Shown in pieces: positions 1 to 8,226 of a stretch of DNA of 64,000 nt. Made by a program: the position numbers and the translations under genes. Under the pieces are notes generated by a model, which was given only the letters and a program-made list of their open reading frames with translations, had not been told where the DNA came from and searched no databases. The stretch covers positions 124,001 to 188,000 of the forward strand of contig NZ_PDLO01000001.1 of NCBI RefSeq assembly GCF_002631205.1, read 5' to 3'. The stretch is from Neolewinella marina (GTDB taxonomy: Bacteria > Bacteroidota > Bacteroidia > Chitinophagales > Saprospiraceae). Every line of letters begins with the position of its first letter. The stretch's first letter is position 1.

Positions 1-63
1 ACAGGTACTATGGCTGGGAGCAGGGCAGTGTAGTTTCTTCTCCTTGGCACGTAATTTCAGCGA

Positions 64-1131
64 ATGGAAAGGGACCGTAGTATAATCAGCCAGGTTAACA
101 GCAACCTGTTCTTTATTGTCGTTGCACTGACCACGCTTGCGTTCTTCAAACTCATTGCGCCATTCTTATTGACCTGCTTTTGGGCAGCGGTATTGGCGAT
201 CATTTTTTTCAACGTCTATCGCCGGTACCGCATCCAATTGCGGGGAAACGACTCATTGGCTGCGGCAATTACAACGCTAATTGTCGTGCTATTTGTAATC
301 GTACCGATCGGTCTACTCGGGATTGCTCTGGTTAACCAGATCATTACTTTTTACGGTAGCATCGAAGCAGGAACCATAAGTCCCAACATGATTTTCGATT
401 ACATCGACAGCAATCATCCAAGGCTGGTTGTTTGGCTGAGCGATGTCGGTATTAGTTTGACAGAGCTCCGGGAAAGCCTGAACACAGCCGTCACCGAAGC
501 GGGGCAGTATGCCGCCAACTGGGCCATCGGCTTCGGGGGGAGCTTATTGAACACCTTTATCCAATTTACCCTGGTCATTTACCTGCTCTACTTCTTCCTG
601 GTCGACGGCTGGAAGATCGAACGCGCCCTGGTCAATACCATCCCGATGGGCGACATCCGGGAGCGAGTGCTCTTCCGCCGCTTTGCCCAGGTGGCCCGGG
701 CCACCCTGAAGGGCACTTTGATCGTTGCTTTCGTCCAGGGTGCTATTGGTGGAGTGCTGTTCGCGGTGCTCGGCATTCCGGCTGCCCTGCTCTGGGCCGT
801 AGCTATGATGCTCCTGGCCCTGCTGCCCGTGGGGGGCAGCGCCATCGTCTGGGTTCCGGCGGCCATCATCATGTTCATCCAGGGCCACGTAGCCAGCGGC
901 ATCATCATAGTCGTGGTCGGCACCCTCATCATCGGACTGGTCGACAACCTGCTGCGGCCCCTGCTTGTGGGGCGGGACACCCAGATGCCTGACTATGTCG
1001 TACTGATCTCCACCCTCGGTGGCATCGCCATGTTCGGGCTCAGCGGCTTCGTCATCGGGCCTACCGTGGCGGCCCTCTTCATCACCGTCTGGGAAATGAT
1101 GGGCCGCGACTACGGTGGCCGTGTCCGCTAA
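64..1131 (+). CDS. AI-2E/PerM family transporter
   Basis: Predicted inner-membrane protein of the AI-2E exporter/PerM family, whose members move small molecules or ions out of the cell; the substrate cannot be read from sequence. The 355 residues match the family's usual length. Two hydrophobic helices lie near residues 15-50, another near 65-90, a soluble stretch near 90-150, then several helices to the end, with the family-typical GLVDNLLRPLLVG at about 290-302. The start is an ATG with no clear Shine-Dalgarno. It converges on the proline dehydrogenase gene with an 11-base gap. The first ~160 codons use many A/T third positions, while the rest is strongly GC-ending like the neighbours, an unusual switch inside one gene. 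Confidence 0.88.
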   Translation: MERDRSIISQVNSNLFFIVVALTTLAFFKLIAPFLLTCFWAAVLAIIFFNVYRRYRIQLRGNDSLAAAITTLIVVLFVIVPIGLLGIALVNQIITFYGSIEAGTISPNMIFDYIDSNHPRLVVWLSDVGISLTELRESLNTAVTEAGQYAANWAIGFGGSLLNTFIQFTLVIYLLYFFLVDGWKIERALVNTIPMGDIRERVLFRRFAQVARATLKGTLIVAFVQGAIGGVLFAVLGIPAALLWAVAMMLLALLPVGGSAIVWVPAAIIMFIQGHVASGIIIVVVGTLIIGLVDNLLRPLLVGRDTQMPDYVVLISTLGGIAMFGLSGFVIGPTVAALFITVWEMMGRDYGGRVR

Positions 1132-1142
1132 CTGACTCGTTG

Positions 1143-2396
1143 CTAAAGTCCGCGGCGCTGCACCTCCTCGTCCAGCATCCGCAGTTCCCGGCCGGCCTCG
1201 CCGGTCACGGAGGTATTCTCCTGGGCGCGGCGCACCAGGTAGGGCAACACCTCCTTCACCGGACCGTACACCATATACTTGCTCACGTTGTACCCCCCTT
1301 CGGCCAGGTTGAAGGTGAGGTTGTCGCTCATGCCCAGTAGCTGGGAAAAGCGAATATTGGGGTGGTTGCGGGGTACGCCCAGCCGCTTCATTTCGGTAAT
1401 GTGGCGCACCGTGCTCGCTTCGTTGTGGCTGGCAATGCAGTGGGCGATCTCGTCGCGGTGCTCGAGACAGTACGCCGCACCGGCGTTGAAGTCGCGGTGG
1501 GTAGCTTCAATATCGGGCTGGATGGGCGAGGGTTTGCCGGTCTTTTCCGCCCGCTTGCGCTCCTTGACCATGTAGGCGCCGCGGACCAGTTTCAGGGCCA
1601 GCTTGAACCCCTTCTGGCGGGCACGCTGGTGCAGGGCTTTCATGTAAGCCAGGCGGTCGTGACGGTAAAACTGACAGGTGGTGAAGATGATGGCGTTCTC
1701 GCGGTTGTAACGGTCCATCATCTCCTCAGCCAGTTGGTCGATGGCCGACTGGATCCAGCTTTCCTCGGCATCCAGGTAGATCTCGCACCCGCGTTCCCGC
1801 CCCAGACGGCAGATGCGGTCCAGCCGGTCTACCCCCCGCTTGAAGGCACCCTCCGGCAGGTTGTTGAAGTCAATTTTTCGGTCGTTGTACTCCTCCAGCA
1901 GGGCGAAGGGGAACAGACTCGTCAGCTTTACCACCGAACCGATGACGGCTTCGGTGTTGCTGGCGAAGGCCGTACCCCGCATGGCCTCCGCCAGGGATTC
2001 GTCCATTCCTTCTTCGGTGGCTTTACCCTCCGCGCCAAAGTCGAGGATGCTGTACACCCCCCGCTCTGCGAGCTGGGCAATGGTATTGTAGGCGTCCTCC
2101 AGGTGGGTACCGCCGACGAATTGCTTGTACACGGTATTGCGTACCATCCATTCCGCGCCGGGCAGGGACCAGCCGACGGCTTTCACGCCCAGTGAGCCCA
2201 TCAGCCGGGTCAGGTAGCGGTTGCCCATCAGGCGGAACAGGCGGCGGGTGCCCAGCAGGCGCTGGTCGGAGAGGTGACTGAACGTCAGGGCCGTATTGGA
2301 AAAGTCAGGCAGTGGTGATGCCGTGAGCTCATTGAAGTCCTGCAGCGCTTTTTCCGCAACGGGGAACTCCTTAACCGGACCTCCGGTATTCTTCAT
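1143..2396 (-). CDS. putA: Proline dehydrogenase
   Basis: FAD-dependent proline dehydrogenase, which oxidises proline to 1-pyrroline-5-carboxylate and passes electrons to the membrane quinone pool. At 417 residues it is a stand-alone PRODH barrel, without the P5C dehydrogenase half of long PutA proteins; in Bacteroidota the second enzyme is usually encoded elsewhere, and none is seen here. Diagnostic stretches are KLVRGAYMVKER at about 269-280 (flavin/substrate region) and YLVRRAQENTSV near 387-398 (substrate carboxylate-binding arginines). The start ATG fits the alignment length. The gene is the downstream partner of the PorV-like gene (12-base gap), so they may share a transcript. The symbol putA is used loosely for the single-domain enzyme. 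Confidence 0.93.
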   Translation of the reverse strand: MKNTGGPVKEFPVAEKALQDFNELTASPLPDFSNTALTFSHLSDQRLLGTRRLFRLMGNRYLTRLMGSLGVKAVGWSLPGAEWMVRNTVYKQFVGGTHLEDAYNTIAQLAERGVYSILDFGAEGKATEEGMDESLAEAMRGTAFASNTEAVIGSVVKLTSLFPFALLEEYNDRKIDFNNLPEGAFKRGVDRLDRICRLGRERGCEIYLDAEESWIQSAIDQLAEEMMDRYNRENAIIFTTCQFYRHDRLAYMKALHQRARQKGFKLALKLVRGAYMVKERKRAEKTGKPSPIQPDIEATHRDFNAGAAYCLEHRDEIAHCIASHNEASTVRHITEMKRLGVPRNHPNIRFSQLLGMSDNLTFNLAEGGYNVSKYMVYGPVKEVLPYLVRRAQENTSVTGEAGRELRMLDEEVQRRGL

Positions 2397-2408
2397 TTTG
2401 GTTAGGTT

Positions 2409-3251
2409 TTACTGCAGGGCTGCAGGGGTATACATCAAACGGTTGGTTAGCCGTCCGGGTTTTGCGCCTTCCGGGTGGGCCCGGGGCGTGTAAGCCAAGC
2501 CAAAGAAAGGACTTACGCCCAGATATTGGTGTACACCAGCCGCTATTGTTGCCTGGATTTCTTCGGACAGCCCCCACCCTACCCCGAAGCTCAGCTCCGG
2601 AAGACCGGTGATCACCCCCAGGTACAGGGTCAGGGGACGGACCGGCTGATAGGTCACCCCCAGCCGCGTCAGGTAACCCTCACCGGCAGCATGACTACCC
2701 TCGGCGGAGAAGGTCACGCCTTCATTCAGTTGGTAGCTAAGCCCCAATTGCAAGCGGTCCAGCCGCGGCGGCCCAGTGGAGATCGCCAGCGCGGAGAGCC
2801 CGACCGTAAGGTGGGTGGACAGATCGTACTGCAGCCCGAGCCCAGTAGCCATATCCAGTTGGCTACCGTAGCCCCGGGTGGTCCGCTGGAGAAACCCAAA
2901 CCGTCCGCCCAATCGTAGCCGTGTGGACAAATCCCGTCTGTAGGATAGCGCTACGAGCGTCTCGGCGTAACCGTCTACGTTCAGGCTGGCCAGGAGCAGT
3001 GCCCCGCCACGGTAAGCCACTGCCGCGGAGGCAATGCCCATTTCCCCGAGCCCATACCGACGCTCGTATCCGGCCGCCGCCTCCAGCCCATATCCTGCGC
3101 CGGCCGGGTTAACGCCCACCGCCGCCACGCCGCGATTGGCAACTCCAGTCCCGGCCGCGGCCTGACTGCGGGCGTCCCGGGGGGCAAGGAGGATCGATTG
3201 GGCGGTGAGCAGGGCCGGAAGCAATAGCAACGGCAGCAAAATCAGGCGCAA
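2409..3251 (-). CDS. PorV/PorQ-like outer-membrane beta-barrel protein
   Basis: Probable outer-membrane barrel of the PorV/PorQ (FadL-like) type found with the type IX secretion system. The 280 residues begin with a signal peptide (hydrophobic to about residue 17, ending LLTAQS), followed by a PorV-like N-terminal region with alternating small residues and a VNPAG motif near 47-51, then repeated amphipathic strands rich in Gly, Tyr and Leu to the end. The start must be the TTG at 3251: an in-frame TAG lies six codons upstream and no ATG is available. PorV proteins shuttle T9SS substrates; whether this copy is PorV itself or a paralogue of other function is uncertain, as it is shorter than typical PorV. 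Confidence 0.6.
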   Translation of the reverse strand: MRLILLPLLLLPALLTAQSILLAPRDARSQAAAGTGVANRGVAAVGVNPAGAGYGLEAAAGYERRYGLGEMGIASAAVAYRGGALLLASLNVDGYAETLVALSYRRDLSTRLRLGGRFGFLQRTTRGYGSQLDMATGLGLQYDLSTHLTVGLSALAISTGPPRLDRLQLGLSYQLNEGVTFSAEGSHAAGEGYLTRLGVTYQPVRPLTLYLGVITGLPELSFGVGWGLSEEIQATIAAGVHQYLGVSPFFGLAYTPRAHPEGAKPGRLTNRLMYTPAALQ

Positions 3252-3329
3252 AAGCGTAAGTTTTTCCTAATATACAGCAATCTCGGCAAAAGTCTTCCCC
3301 CTCACCACCGGACGCCCGGGGCCATAAAG

Positions 3330-3344
3330 TACCTTTGCGGCATG
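3330..3344 (+). promoter_or_regulatory. TAnnTTTG -7 element placed for leaderless mazG
   Basis: TACCTTTG lies at 3330-3337 and the mazG ATG begins at 3342, four bases later. The Bacteroidota primary sigma factor recognises TAnnTTTG centred about 7 bases before the start of transcription, so the mRNA should begin at or within a base or two of the ATG. No clear TTTG -33 element is seen at the expected distance. Confidence 0.55.
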
Positions 3345-4115
3345 ACGCCCCAACTTTCCGCCTTTCAACGTTTGCTGACCATAATGGACGAGCTGCGCGA
3401 GCGTTGCCCCTGGGACCGCAAGCAGACTTTCCTGAGCCTGCGCAAACTCACCATCGAGGAAACCTACGAGCTGGCCGACGAGCTGCTGTCCGAGAACCTT
3501 GACGGCATCAAGGAAGAGGTAGGCGATCTGCTGCTGCACATGGTCTTCTACGCCCGTATCGCTTCGGAGCAGGGGGCCTGGGACATTGCCGACGCCCTCA
3601 ATTCGGTCTGCGACAAGCTGATCGAGCGCCACCCCCACATCTATGGTGACGTGGTGGCGGAGGACGAGGAAGCCGTGAAGCGCAACTGGGAGCAGATCAA
3701 ACTGGCCCGCGGCGGCGGCAAAAAGACCGTCTTGTCCGGAGTACCCACCGCCCTGCCCGCCATGGTGAAGGCGATGCGCATGCAGGAAAAGACCGCCCAG
3801 TTCGGTTTCGACTGGGACAACGTGGACCAGGTCTGGGACAAGGTGCGGGAGGAGATGGAGGAATTCCGCGAAGCCGACAACCCCGCCGACGCCGAGGCGG
3901 AGTTCGGGGACCTGCTGTTCAGTCTCATCAACTACGCCCGCTGGCGGGGCATCGACCCGGAGACGGCCCTGGAACGGACGAACAAGAAATTCCGCCGCCG
4001 CTTCGAGCACGTGGAAGCCAGCGCCGGAGAGAGTGGGCTCGCCGGTATGCCGCTGGCGGAGATGGAACAGCGGTGGCAGGAGGCCAAATCCCTGCCCGGC
4101 GAGGATGGCCACTGA
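3342..4115 (+). CDS. mazG: MazG nucleoside triphosphate pyrophosphohydrolase
   Basis: Cytoplasmic hydrolase that converts (d)NTPs, probably including damaged ones, to monophosphates and pyrophosphate. The 257 residues hold two MazG repeats, as in the E. coli enzyme of similar size. The N-terminal repeat has the metal-binding EETYELAD (about 38-45) and EEVGDLLLHM (about 57-66); the C-terminal repeat has EEMEEF and the AEFGDLLFSL helix near 170-195. The start ATG sits four bases after a TAnnTTTG element. The gene is divergent from the PorV-like gene and followed by the nuclease-like gene 112 bases downstream, which has its own candidate promoter. Confidence 0.95.
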   Translation: MTPQLSAFQRLLTIMDELRERCPWDRKQTFLSLRKLTIEETYELADELLSENLDGIKEEVGDLLLHMVFYARIASEQGAWDIADALNSVCDKLIERHPHIYGDVVAEDEEAVKRNWEQIKLARGGGKKTVLSGVPTALPAMVKAMRMQEKTAQFGFDWDNVDQVWDKVREEMEEFREADNPADAEAEFGDLLFSLINYARWRGIDPETALERTNKKFRRRFEHVEASAGESGLAGMPLAEMEQRWQEAKSLPGEDGH

Positions 4116-4134
4116 GCCGTCCGGGTGGTTTGAT

Positions 4135-4142
4135 TATCTTCG
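4135..4142 (+). promoter_or_regulatory. Candidate -7 element for the nuclease/UVR gene
   Basis: TATCTTCG at 4135-4142 is one base off the TAnnTTTG consensus and lies in the 112-base gap after mazG. It would give a leader of about 80 bases before the ATG at 4228. A TTTG overlaps its left side. This is support by position and consensus only. Confidence 0.3.
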
Positions 4143-4227
4143 CCCCCCCTTAGACGGGACGCCCGGACATAAACCTTGGCGGGCCCTCATTCGTTAGGAA
4201 TTATTTGAAGGATTTACCGTAGTCAGA

Positions 4228-4824
4228 ATGGATAAGATCGAGCTAAGAGTCATGGCCATCAGCCGCAGCGTCACCCAGTCGCTCAACTACGCCGTTGTGC
4301 TCGGGGAGCTGAACGGCCCCCGCCGGCTGCCCGTCATCATCGGCAGTACCGAGGCCCAGGCCATTGCCATCGCCATTGAGGGCATGAGTGGTCCCCGCCC
4401 CATGACCCACGACCTGTTCAAGAATACGCTGGAAACCCTGCGGACCGACCTGCGGGAAGTGATCATCAGCGACATCAAGGAAGGCATCTTCTTTGCCCGC
4501 CTGGTGCTGGACCGCGACGGTGAGATCATCGAGGTGGACAGCCGCACCAGCGACGCCCTGGCCCTGGCCACCCGCTTCGACTGCCCCATTTACACCTACG
4601 AGCTCATTCTCCAGAACGCAGGTATCGTGCTGGAAGGGGAAGGAGAGGAAGAAGACCTGCAGATGCAGGACATCTCAGAAGGTCCCGGCGGCAGTCGCGG
4701 CGACAACCTTTCGAGCTACACCGTGGGTGAGCTCAACACCATGCTGGAAGACGTCCTCAGCGAGGAGAACTACGAGCGTGCCGCCCAGATCCGCGACGAA
4801 ATAAAGCAGCGCAAGGCCAGCTAG
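4228..4824 (+). CDS. Bifunctional nuclease (DUF151) family protein with UVR motif
   Basis: Residues 1-130 form a BFN/DUF151 domain, named after plant and bacterial proteins reported to have RNase and DNase activity; residues about 165-198 form a UvrB/UvrC-type UVR motif with the pattern MLEDVLSEENYERAAQIRDE, which in other proteins mediates pairing with UvrB or Clp partners. The two are joined by an acidic linker (GEGEEEDLQMQD). This combination is common in Bacteroidota. The 198-residue protein is predicted cytoplasmic. Its TAG stop shares the CTAG at 4821-4824 with the stop of the convergent fabD gene. Function beyond possible nucleic-acid cleavage or scaffold is unknown. Confidence 0.85.
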   Translation: MDKIELRVMAISRSVTQSLNYAVVLGELNGPRRLPVIIGSTEAQAIAIAIEGMSGPRPMTHDLFKNTLETLRTDLREVIISDIKEGIFFARLVLDRDGEIIEVDSRTSDALALATRFDCPIYTYELILQNAGIVLEGEGEEEDLQMQDISEGPGGSRGDNLSSYTVGELNTMLEDVLSEENYERAAQIRDEIKQRKAS

Positions 4825-5702
4825 CCCAGCTGGTCCACCTGCAGGCTGCGGTCCACCTTCTTGATGAGGCCGGCCAATACCTTGCCCTTACCCCCTACTT
4901 CGACAAACTGCTGAATGCCGGCGGCCTGCATGGCCTGGATGGTCTGCGTCCACCGGACGGGAGCGGTGAGCTGATCGATCAGCTTGCGCTTGATCTCTTC
5001 GGGAGCCAAGCTGGGGCGGCCGTCGACGTTCTGGTACACCTCGCAACCGGGAGGGCGGATGTGGGTCTGTTCGATGGCTTCGCGCAGGGCTTCGCGCGCG
5101 GGTTCCATGAGGGGGCTATGGAAGGCCCCGCCGACCACCAGGGGGACTACCCGCCGGGCACCTAGGTCAGTGAGGATCTTTGAAGCCTTGGCTACTCCTT
5201 CCTCGGTACCGGAAATGACCAATTGTCCGGGACTGTTGTAGTTGGCGGGCACGACTACCTCCTTCAACTCAGCGCATACATCCTCGATAACGTCGTCGGA
5301 CAAACCGAGGACGGCGGCCATCGTTCCGGCCTGTCCGTCGGCGGCCTCCTGCATGGCCTCGGCTCGTTTGCTGACCAGCCGCAGGGCGTCGGGGAAGGCC
5401 ATGGCACCGGCGGCCACGAGGGCGGAAAATTCCCCCAGGCTGTGCCCTGCCACGGCGTCCGGCTGGGGCTCCTCCTCGGCGGTAAGGTAGGCGATGGTGG
5501 AGTGGACGAAAATGGCCGGCTGGGTGATCTTGGTCTGCCGCAGTTCTTCCTCGCTTCCCTCGAACATGACGCGGGAGAGGGAGTATCCCAGCACGTCATC
5601 GGCTTGCTTGTAGAGGGATTTGGCCAGCTCACTCAGGTCGAAGGAATCCTTGCCCATACCGGTGAACTGGGCTCCTTGTCCGGGAAAAACGTAGGCGGTC
5701 AT
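4821..5702 (-). CDS. fabD: Malonyl-CoA:ACP transacylase
   Basis: Transfers malonyl from CoA to acyl carrier protein, feeding fatty acid elongation in the cytoplasm. The 293 residues begin MTAYVFPGQGAQF, the family N-terminus, so the ATG at 5702 is chosen over an upstream in-frame ATG at 5753 that would add 17 unrelated residues. The nucleophile is Ser88 in GHSLGE (86-91), and the catalytic His is in GGAFHSPLM near 199. Length is near the usual ~310. It stands alone, without the fabH-fabG-acpP cluster seen in many bacteria. Its stop overlaps that of the neighbouring nuclease-like gene in a shared CTAG. Confidence 0.95.
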   Translation of the reverse strand: MTAYVFPGQGAQFTGMGKDSFDLSELAKSLYKQADDVLGYSLSRVMFEGSEEELRQTKITQPAIFVHSTIAYLTAEEEPQPDAVAGHSLGEFSALVAAGAMAFPDALRLVSKRAEAMQEAADGQAGTMAAVLGLSDDVIEDVCAELKEVVVPANYNSPGQLVISGTEEGVAKASKILTDLGARRVVPLVVGGAFHSPLMEPAREALREAIEQTHIRPPGCEVYQNVDGRPSLAPEEIKRKLIDQLTAPVRWTQTIQAMQAAGIQQFVEVGGKGKVLAGLIKKVDRSLQVDQLG

Positions 5703-5810
5703 GTGGTGGTGATTTTCGGGTTTTGTCAGTCGAGGCGCCAATCTACTGCACAAACTGCCATAATCCGGTCAGAAAGGCCAAAATGTAGGCGCCCACCTCA
5801 CCGGGGGCGA

Positions 5811-5825
5811 TAGCTTTGCCGCATG
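5811..5825 (+). promoter_or_regulatory. TAnnTTTG -7 element placed for leaderless DUF423 gene
   Basis: TAGCTTTG at 5811-5818 is followed by CCGC and then the ATG at 5823, the same four-base spacing as at mazG. This predicts transcription starting at the start codon. The tract also lies in the divergent gap to fabD. Confidence 0.55.
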
Positions 5826-6215
5826 AATCAGACACAGTTGATCCGGCTTACGGCCCTGCTCGGGGCCTCGGCCGTGGTACTGGGGGCCTTCGGCGCCCAC
5901 GGCCTGCGGCAGCTCGTGGGTCCCGACCAGTTGGCGGTCTACGAAACCGGCGTCCGCTACCAGTTTTACCACTCCTTCGCCATTGGCCTGGCGGCCCTGC
6001 TGAGGGGCAAGGCCGGCGTACGTCCCGGCCGGATAACCCTCGCCGTATTGCTCTGGGCGGTCGGGCTGTTGCTGTTCTCGGGATCGCTCTACGCCCTCAG
6101 TCTGCGGGAAGTCCACGGCTGGCCGGTGGCGTTCCTGGGGCCGATTACGCCCCTGGGTGGCCTGCTCCTGATCGGAGGATGGATAGCCTTATTATTGTCT
6201 CCCCAAAAATCCTGA
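5823..6215 (+). CDS. DUF423 family membrane protein
   Basis: Small inner-membrane protein of 130 residues with four predicted helices (about 8-28, 43-60, 68-90, 97-125). The N-terminal GASAVVLGAFGAHGLR and the VRYQFYHSFAIGLAAL stretch are the signature of the DUF423/YgdD family, whose function is unknown. It heads a likely operon: its TGA is followed after 3 bases by the GTG start of the 5'-nucleotidase C-terminal gene. The ATG is supported by the immediately preceding promoter-like TAnnTTTG. Confidence 0.88.
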   Translation: MNQTQLIRLTALLGASAVVLGAFGAHGLRQLVGPDQLAVYETGVRYQFYHSFAIGLAALLRGKAGVRPGRITLAVLLWAVGLLLFSGSLYALSLREVHGWPVAFLGPITPLGGLLLIGGWIALLLSPQKS

Positions 6216-6218
6216 TCC

Positions 6219-6983
6219 GTGATTGGTCGAACCCTCTCCGCCCTGTTGCTCGCCGGTGCCCTGACCCTGGTGGGCTGCGGTCGCCCGCTCGTAGACCCGC
6301 TGGCCCAGCCGCAGGTCTACGAGATCACCCCGTTTACCCCCGTTGACAGCAGCCGGACCATCCGGGAAATGGCGGCCACCATCGCACCCTACTCTGCCCA
6401 ACTGGAACAGGTGATGAACCGGGTGCTGGCCGAAGTCGCCGAGCCCCTCACCAAGCAGCAGCCGGAAAGCAGCCTGGGCAACTGGACCGCGGACCTGATG
6501 CTGGAGGCCGCCGAAGACCTCTTTCCCGATTACGACATTGCCTTCGCCGTGCAGAACTACGGTGGTTTGCGGGTCTCCGAAATCGGTACCGGCCCCCTGC
6601 TGGTTTCCGAACTTTACGAACTCATGCCCTTCGACAACGAACTGGTGCTGGTCGAGGTGACCGGCGCGGAACTGGAGGAGTTCGTCGCCCATACCCTCGC
6701 CGACGGCGGGTGGCCGGTTTCCCGGGGACTTTCGGCCGTACGGCAGAATGGCACGGTGACTGTCCGGATCAAGGGCAGCCCCCTGGACCCCGCCGGACGG
6801 TACTACATCGCCGCCCCCGATTACGTAGCCAACGGCGGCAGCGACTCGGCCATGCTCGTGGGCAAACGGCAGTACCCTAGTGGGCGGCTGGTCCGGGACC
6901 TGCTCATTGATTACGCCGGAAAGGACCAATTGCCCATCCACGTGGTGCCCGACGGCAGCCGCATCCAAATTAACGACCGATGA
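6219..6983 (+). CDS. 5'-nucleotidase C-terminal domain lipoprotein
   Basis: Carries only the C-terminal, substrate-specificity domain of UshA-type 5'-nucleotidases. The GTG start gives a lipoprotein signal (lipobox LVGC near residue 20), so the protein is probably anchored in the periplasm or outer membrane. Recognisable parts are QNYGGLR near 109-115, the following SELYELMPFDNELV strand, and the DYVANGGSDSAML loop near 205-217 that stacks on the nucleobase in UshA. It overlaps the catalytic-domain gene by ATGA at 6980-6983, so the two halves are translationally coupled, in reverse order compared with the one-chain enzyme. Alone it should have no hydrolase activity (inference). Confidence 0.85.
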   Translation: MIGRTLSALLLAGALTLVGCGRPLVDPLAQPQVYEITPFTPVDSSRTIREMAATIAPYSAQLEQVMNRVLAEVAEPLTKQQPESSLGNWTADLMLEAAEDLFPDYDIAFAVQNYGGLRVSEIGTGPLLVSELYELMPFDNELVLVEVTGAELEEFVAHTLADGGWPVSRGLSAVRQNGTVTVRIKGSPLDPAGRYYIAAPDYVANGGSDSAMLVGKRQYPSGRLVRDLLIDYAGKDQLPIHVVPDGSRIQINDR

Positions 6984-7891
6984 ATCGCAGGTTCTTCATC
7001 CGCCAGGCCGCCCTCGGAGGGGGGCTGATGCTTCTGCCCACCTGGGCCACGGCTGCCGCTACCGCCCGACCGGGCCGCCGGCTGACCATATTGCACACCA
7101 ACGACTGGCACAGCCAGATCGACCCTTTCCCGGACAACGGGGGCCGCAACGCCAACCAGGGCGGGGTGCTGCGCCGGGCCACGCTGATCGAACGGATCCG
7201 CCGGGCGGAACCCAACGTGCTGCTGCTGGACAGCGGGGATATTTTCCAGGGCACCCCCTACTTCAACTTCTTCCTCGGGGAACCGGAGATGAAGCTTATG
7301 TCGCAAATGGGCTACGACGCGGCCACCATCGGCAACCACGATTTCGACGGGGGCATTGAGAACCTGGCTACCCAGCTCAGCCACGCCAGCTTCCCGATGC
7401 TGAGCGCGAACTACGACGTCACCGGCACCCCGCTGGCGGAACTCGTGGCGCCCTACCGGGTCTTCGAGAAGGGAGGCATCCGGGTGGGCGTCTTCGGACT
7501 GGGCATCGAGCTGGACGGGCTGGTGCCGCCGGACCTGTACGGGAAGACGACCTACCAGGATCCCGTGGAGCGGGGCAACGAGACGGCCCGGCACCTGCGC
7601 TCCCGCCTGAAGTGCGACCTGGTGGTCTGCCTCAGTCACCTCGGCTACCGCTACCGCGACGCGAAGGTGGACGACGTGAAGCTCGCGGCCGCTTCCCGCG
7701 ACATCGACCTGATCCTGGGCGGCCACACCCACACCTTCCTGGACCAACCAACGGAAGTGGCCAATGTGGACGGCGACCCCGTCATCATCAACCAGGCTGG
7801 TTTCGCAGGACTGCGCCTCGGGCGGCTCGACATCCAGTTCGGGGCCAAAGGCGGACGGGGATGCGTCTCTTGTAGCAATTTGCGGGTATAA
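6980..7891 (+). CDS. 5'-nucleotidase/2',3'-cyclic phosphodiesterase catalytic domain
   Basis: Two-metal phosphoesterase of the calcineurin-like superfamily, the N-terminal half of UshA/CpdB-type enzymes, 303 residues. Metal-binding motifs are in order: LHTNDWHS (about 36-43), DSGDIFQG (about 83-90), GNHDFDGG (about 117-124), SHLGYRYRD (about 217-225) and GGHTHTF (about 247-253). The N-terminus NRRFFIRQAALGGG looks like a Tat signal, suggesting folded export. It presumably works with the lipoprotein half encoded just upstream to release nucleosides and phosphate outside the inner membrane. The C-terminal ~15 residues (after GRLDIQF) are unlike the family, but the protein ends about where the domain ends. 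Confidence 0.9.
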   Translation: MNRRFFIRQAALGGGLMLLPTWATAAATARPGRRLTILHTNDWHSQIDPFPDNGGRNANQGGVLRRATLIERIRRAEPNVLLLDSGDIFQGTPYFNFFLGEPEMKLMSQMGYDAATIGNHDFDGGIENLATQLSHASFPMLSANYDVTGTPLAELVAPYRVFEKGGIRVGVFGLGIELDGLVPPDLYGKTTYQDPVERGNETARHLRSRLKCDLVVCLSHLGYRYRDAKVDDVKLAAASRDIDLILGGHTHTFLDQPTEVANVDGDPVIINQAGFAGLRLGRLDIQFGAKGGRGCVSCSNLRV

Positions 7892-8226
7892 ACGGCGGGG
7901 TACACGCAGGCTGCTTATGACAAAATTGCCGGTCGCGGAGATAATCCACGCCAAAGAAGATTTTGCGAGAAAAGTCTCCCAATCTTTTGTCCAACTGCCC
8001 GTCCGTACCTCATCTTTGCCTTCCGCCCGGATGGTCCCGGGCAACTCGCTACCGCCTGAAAATGGCCCTTTCCGGGCCGCCCAGAACGAGCAGGACACTC
8101 CGTGGCCTAGTCATCGTAGCACCCGTTTTACCATAGCTTACTGATATTCAACACGCTTACCTAACCAACCCGCGGCGCACATACCCACCGCCGGGCAGAA
8201 CGTATACTGTGCAACTGGCAACACAA
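7892..8226. other. 335-base gap upstream of dnaA, no gene seen
   Basis: No convincing coding frame, RNA gene or strong terminator is visible. I looked for an origin: there is no perfect DnaA box (TTATCCACA); the closest is ATAATCCACG near 7941, and there is no AT-rich unwinding tract or box cluster. A GTG at 8209 could start DnaA six codons early. The stretch is best read as the dnaA promoter/leader. Confidence 0.5.

Noticed and set aside
7892-8226. Origin of replication next to dnaA
   Set aside because: No perfect DnaA box, no box cluster and no AT-rich unwinding tract were found.
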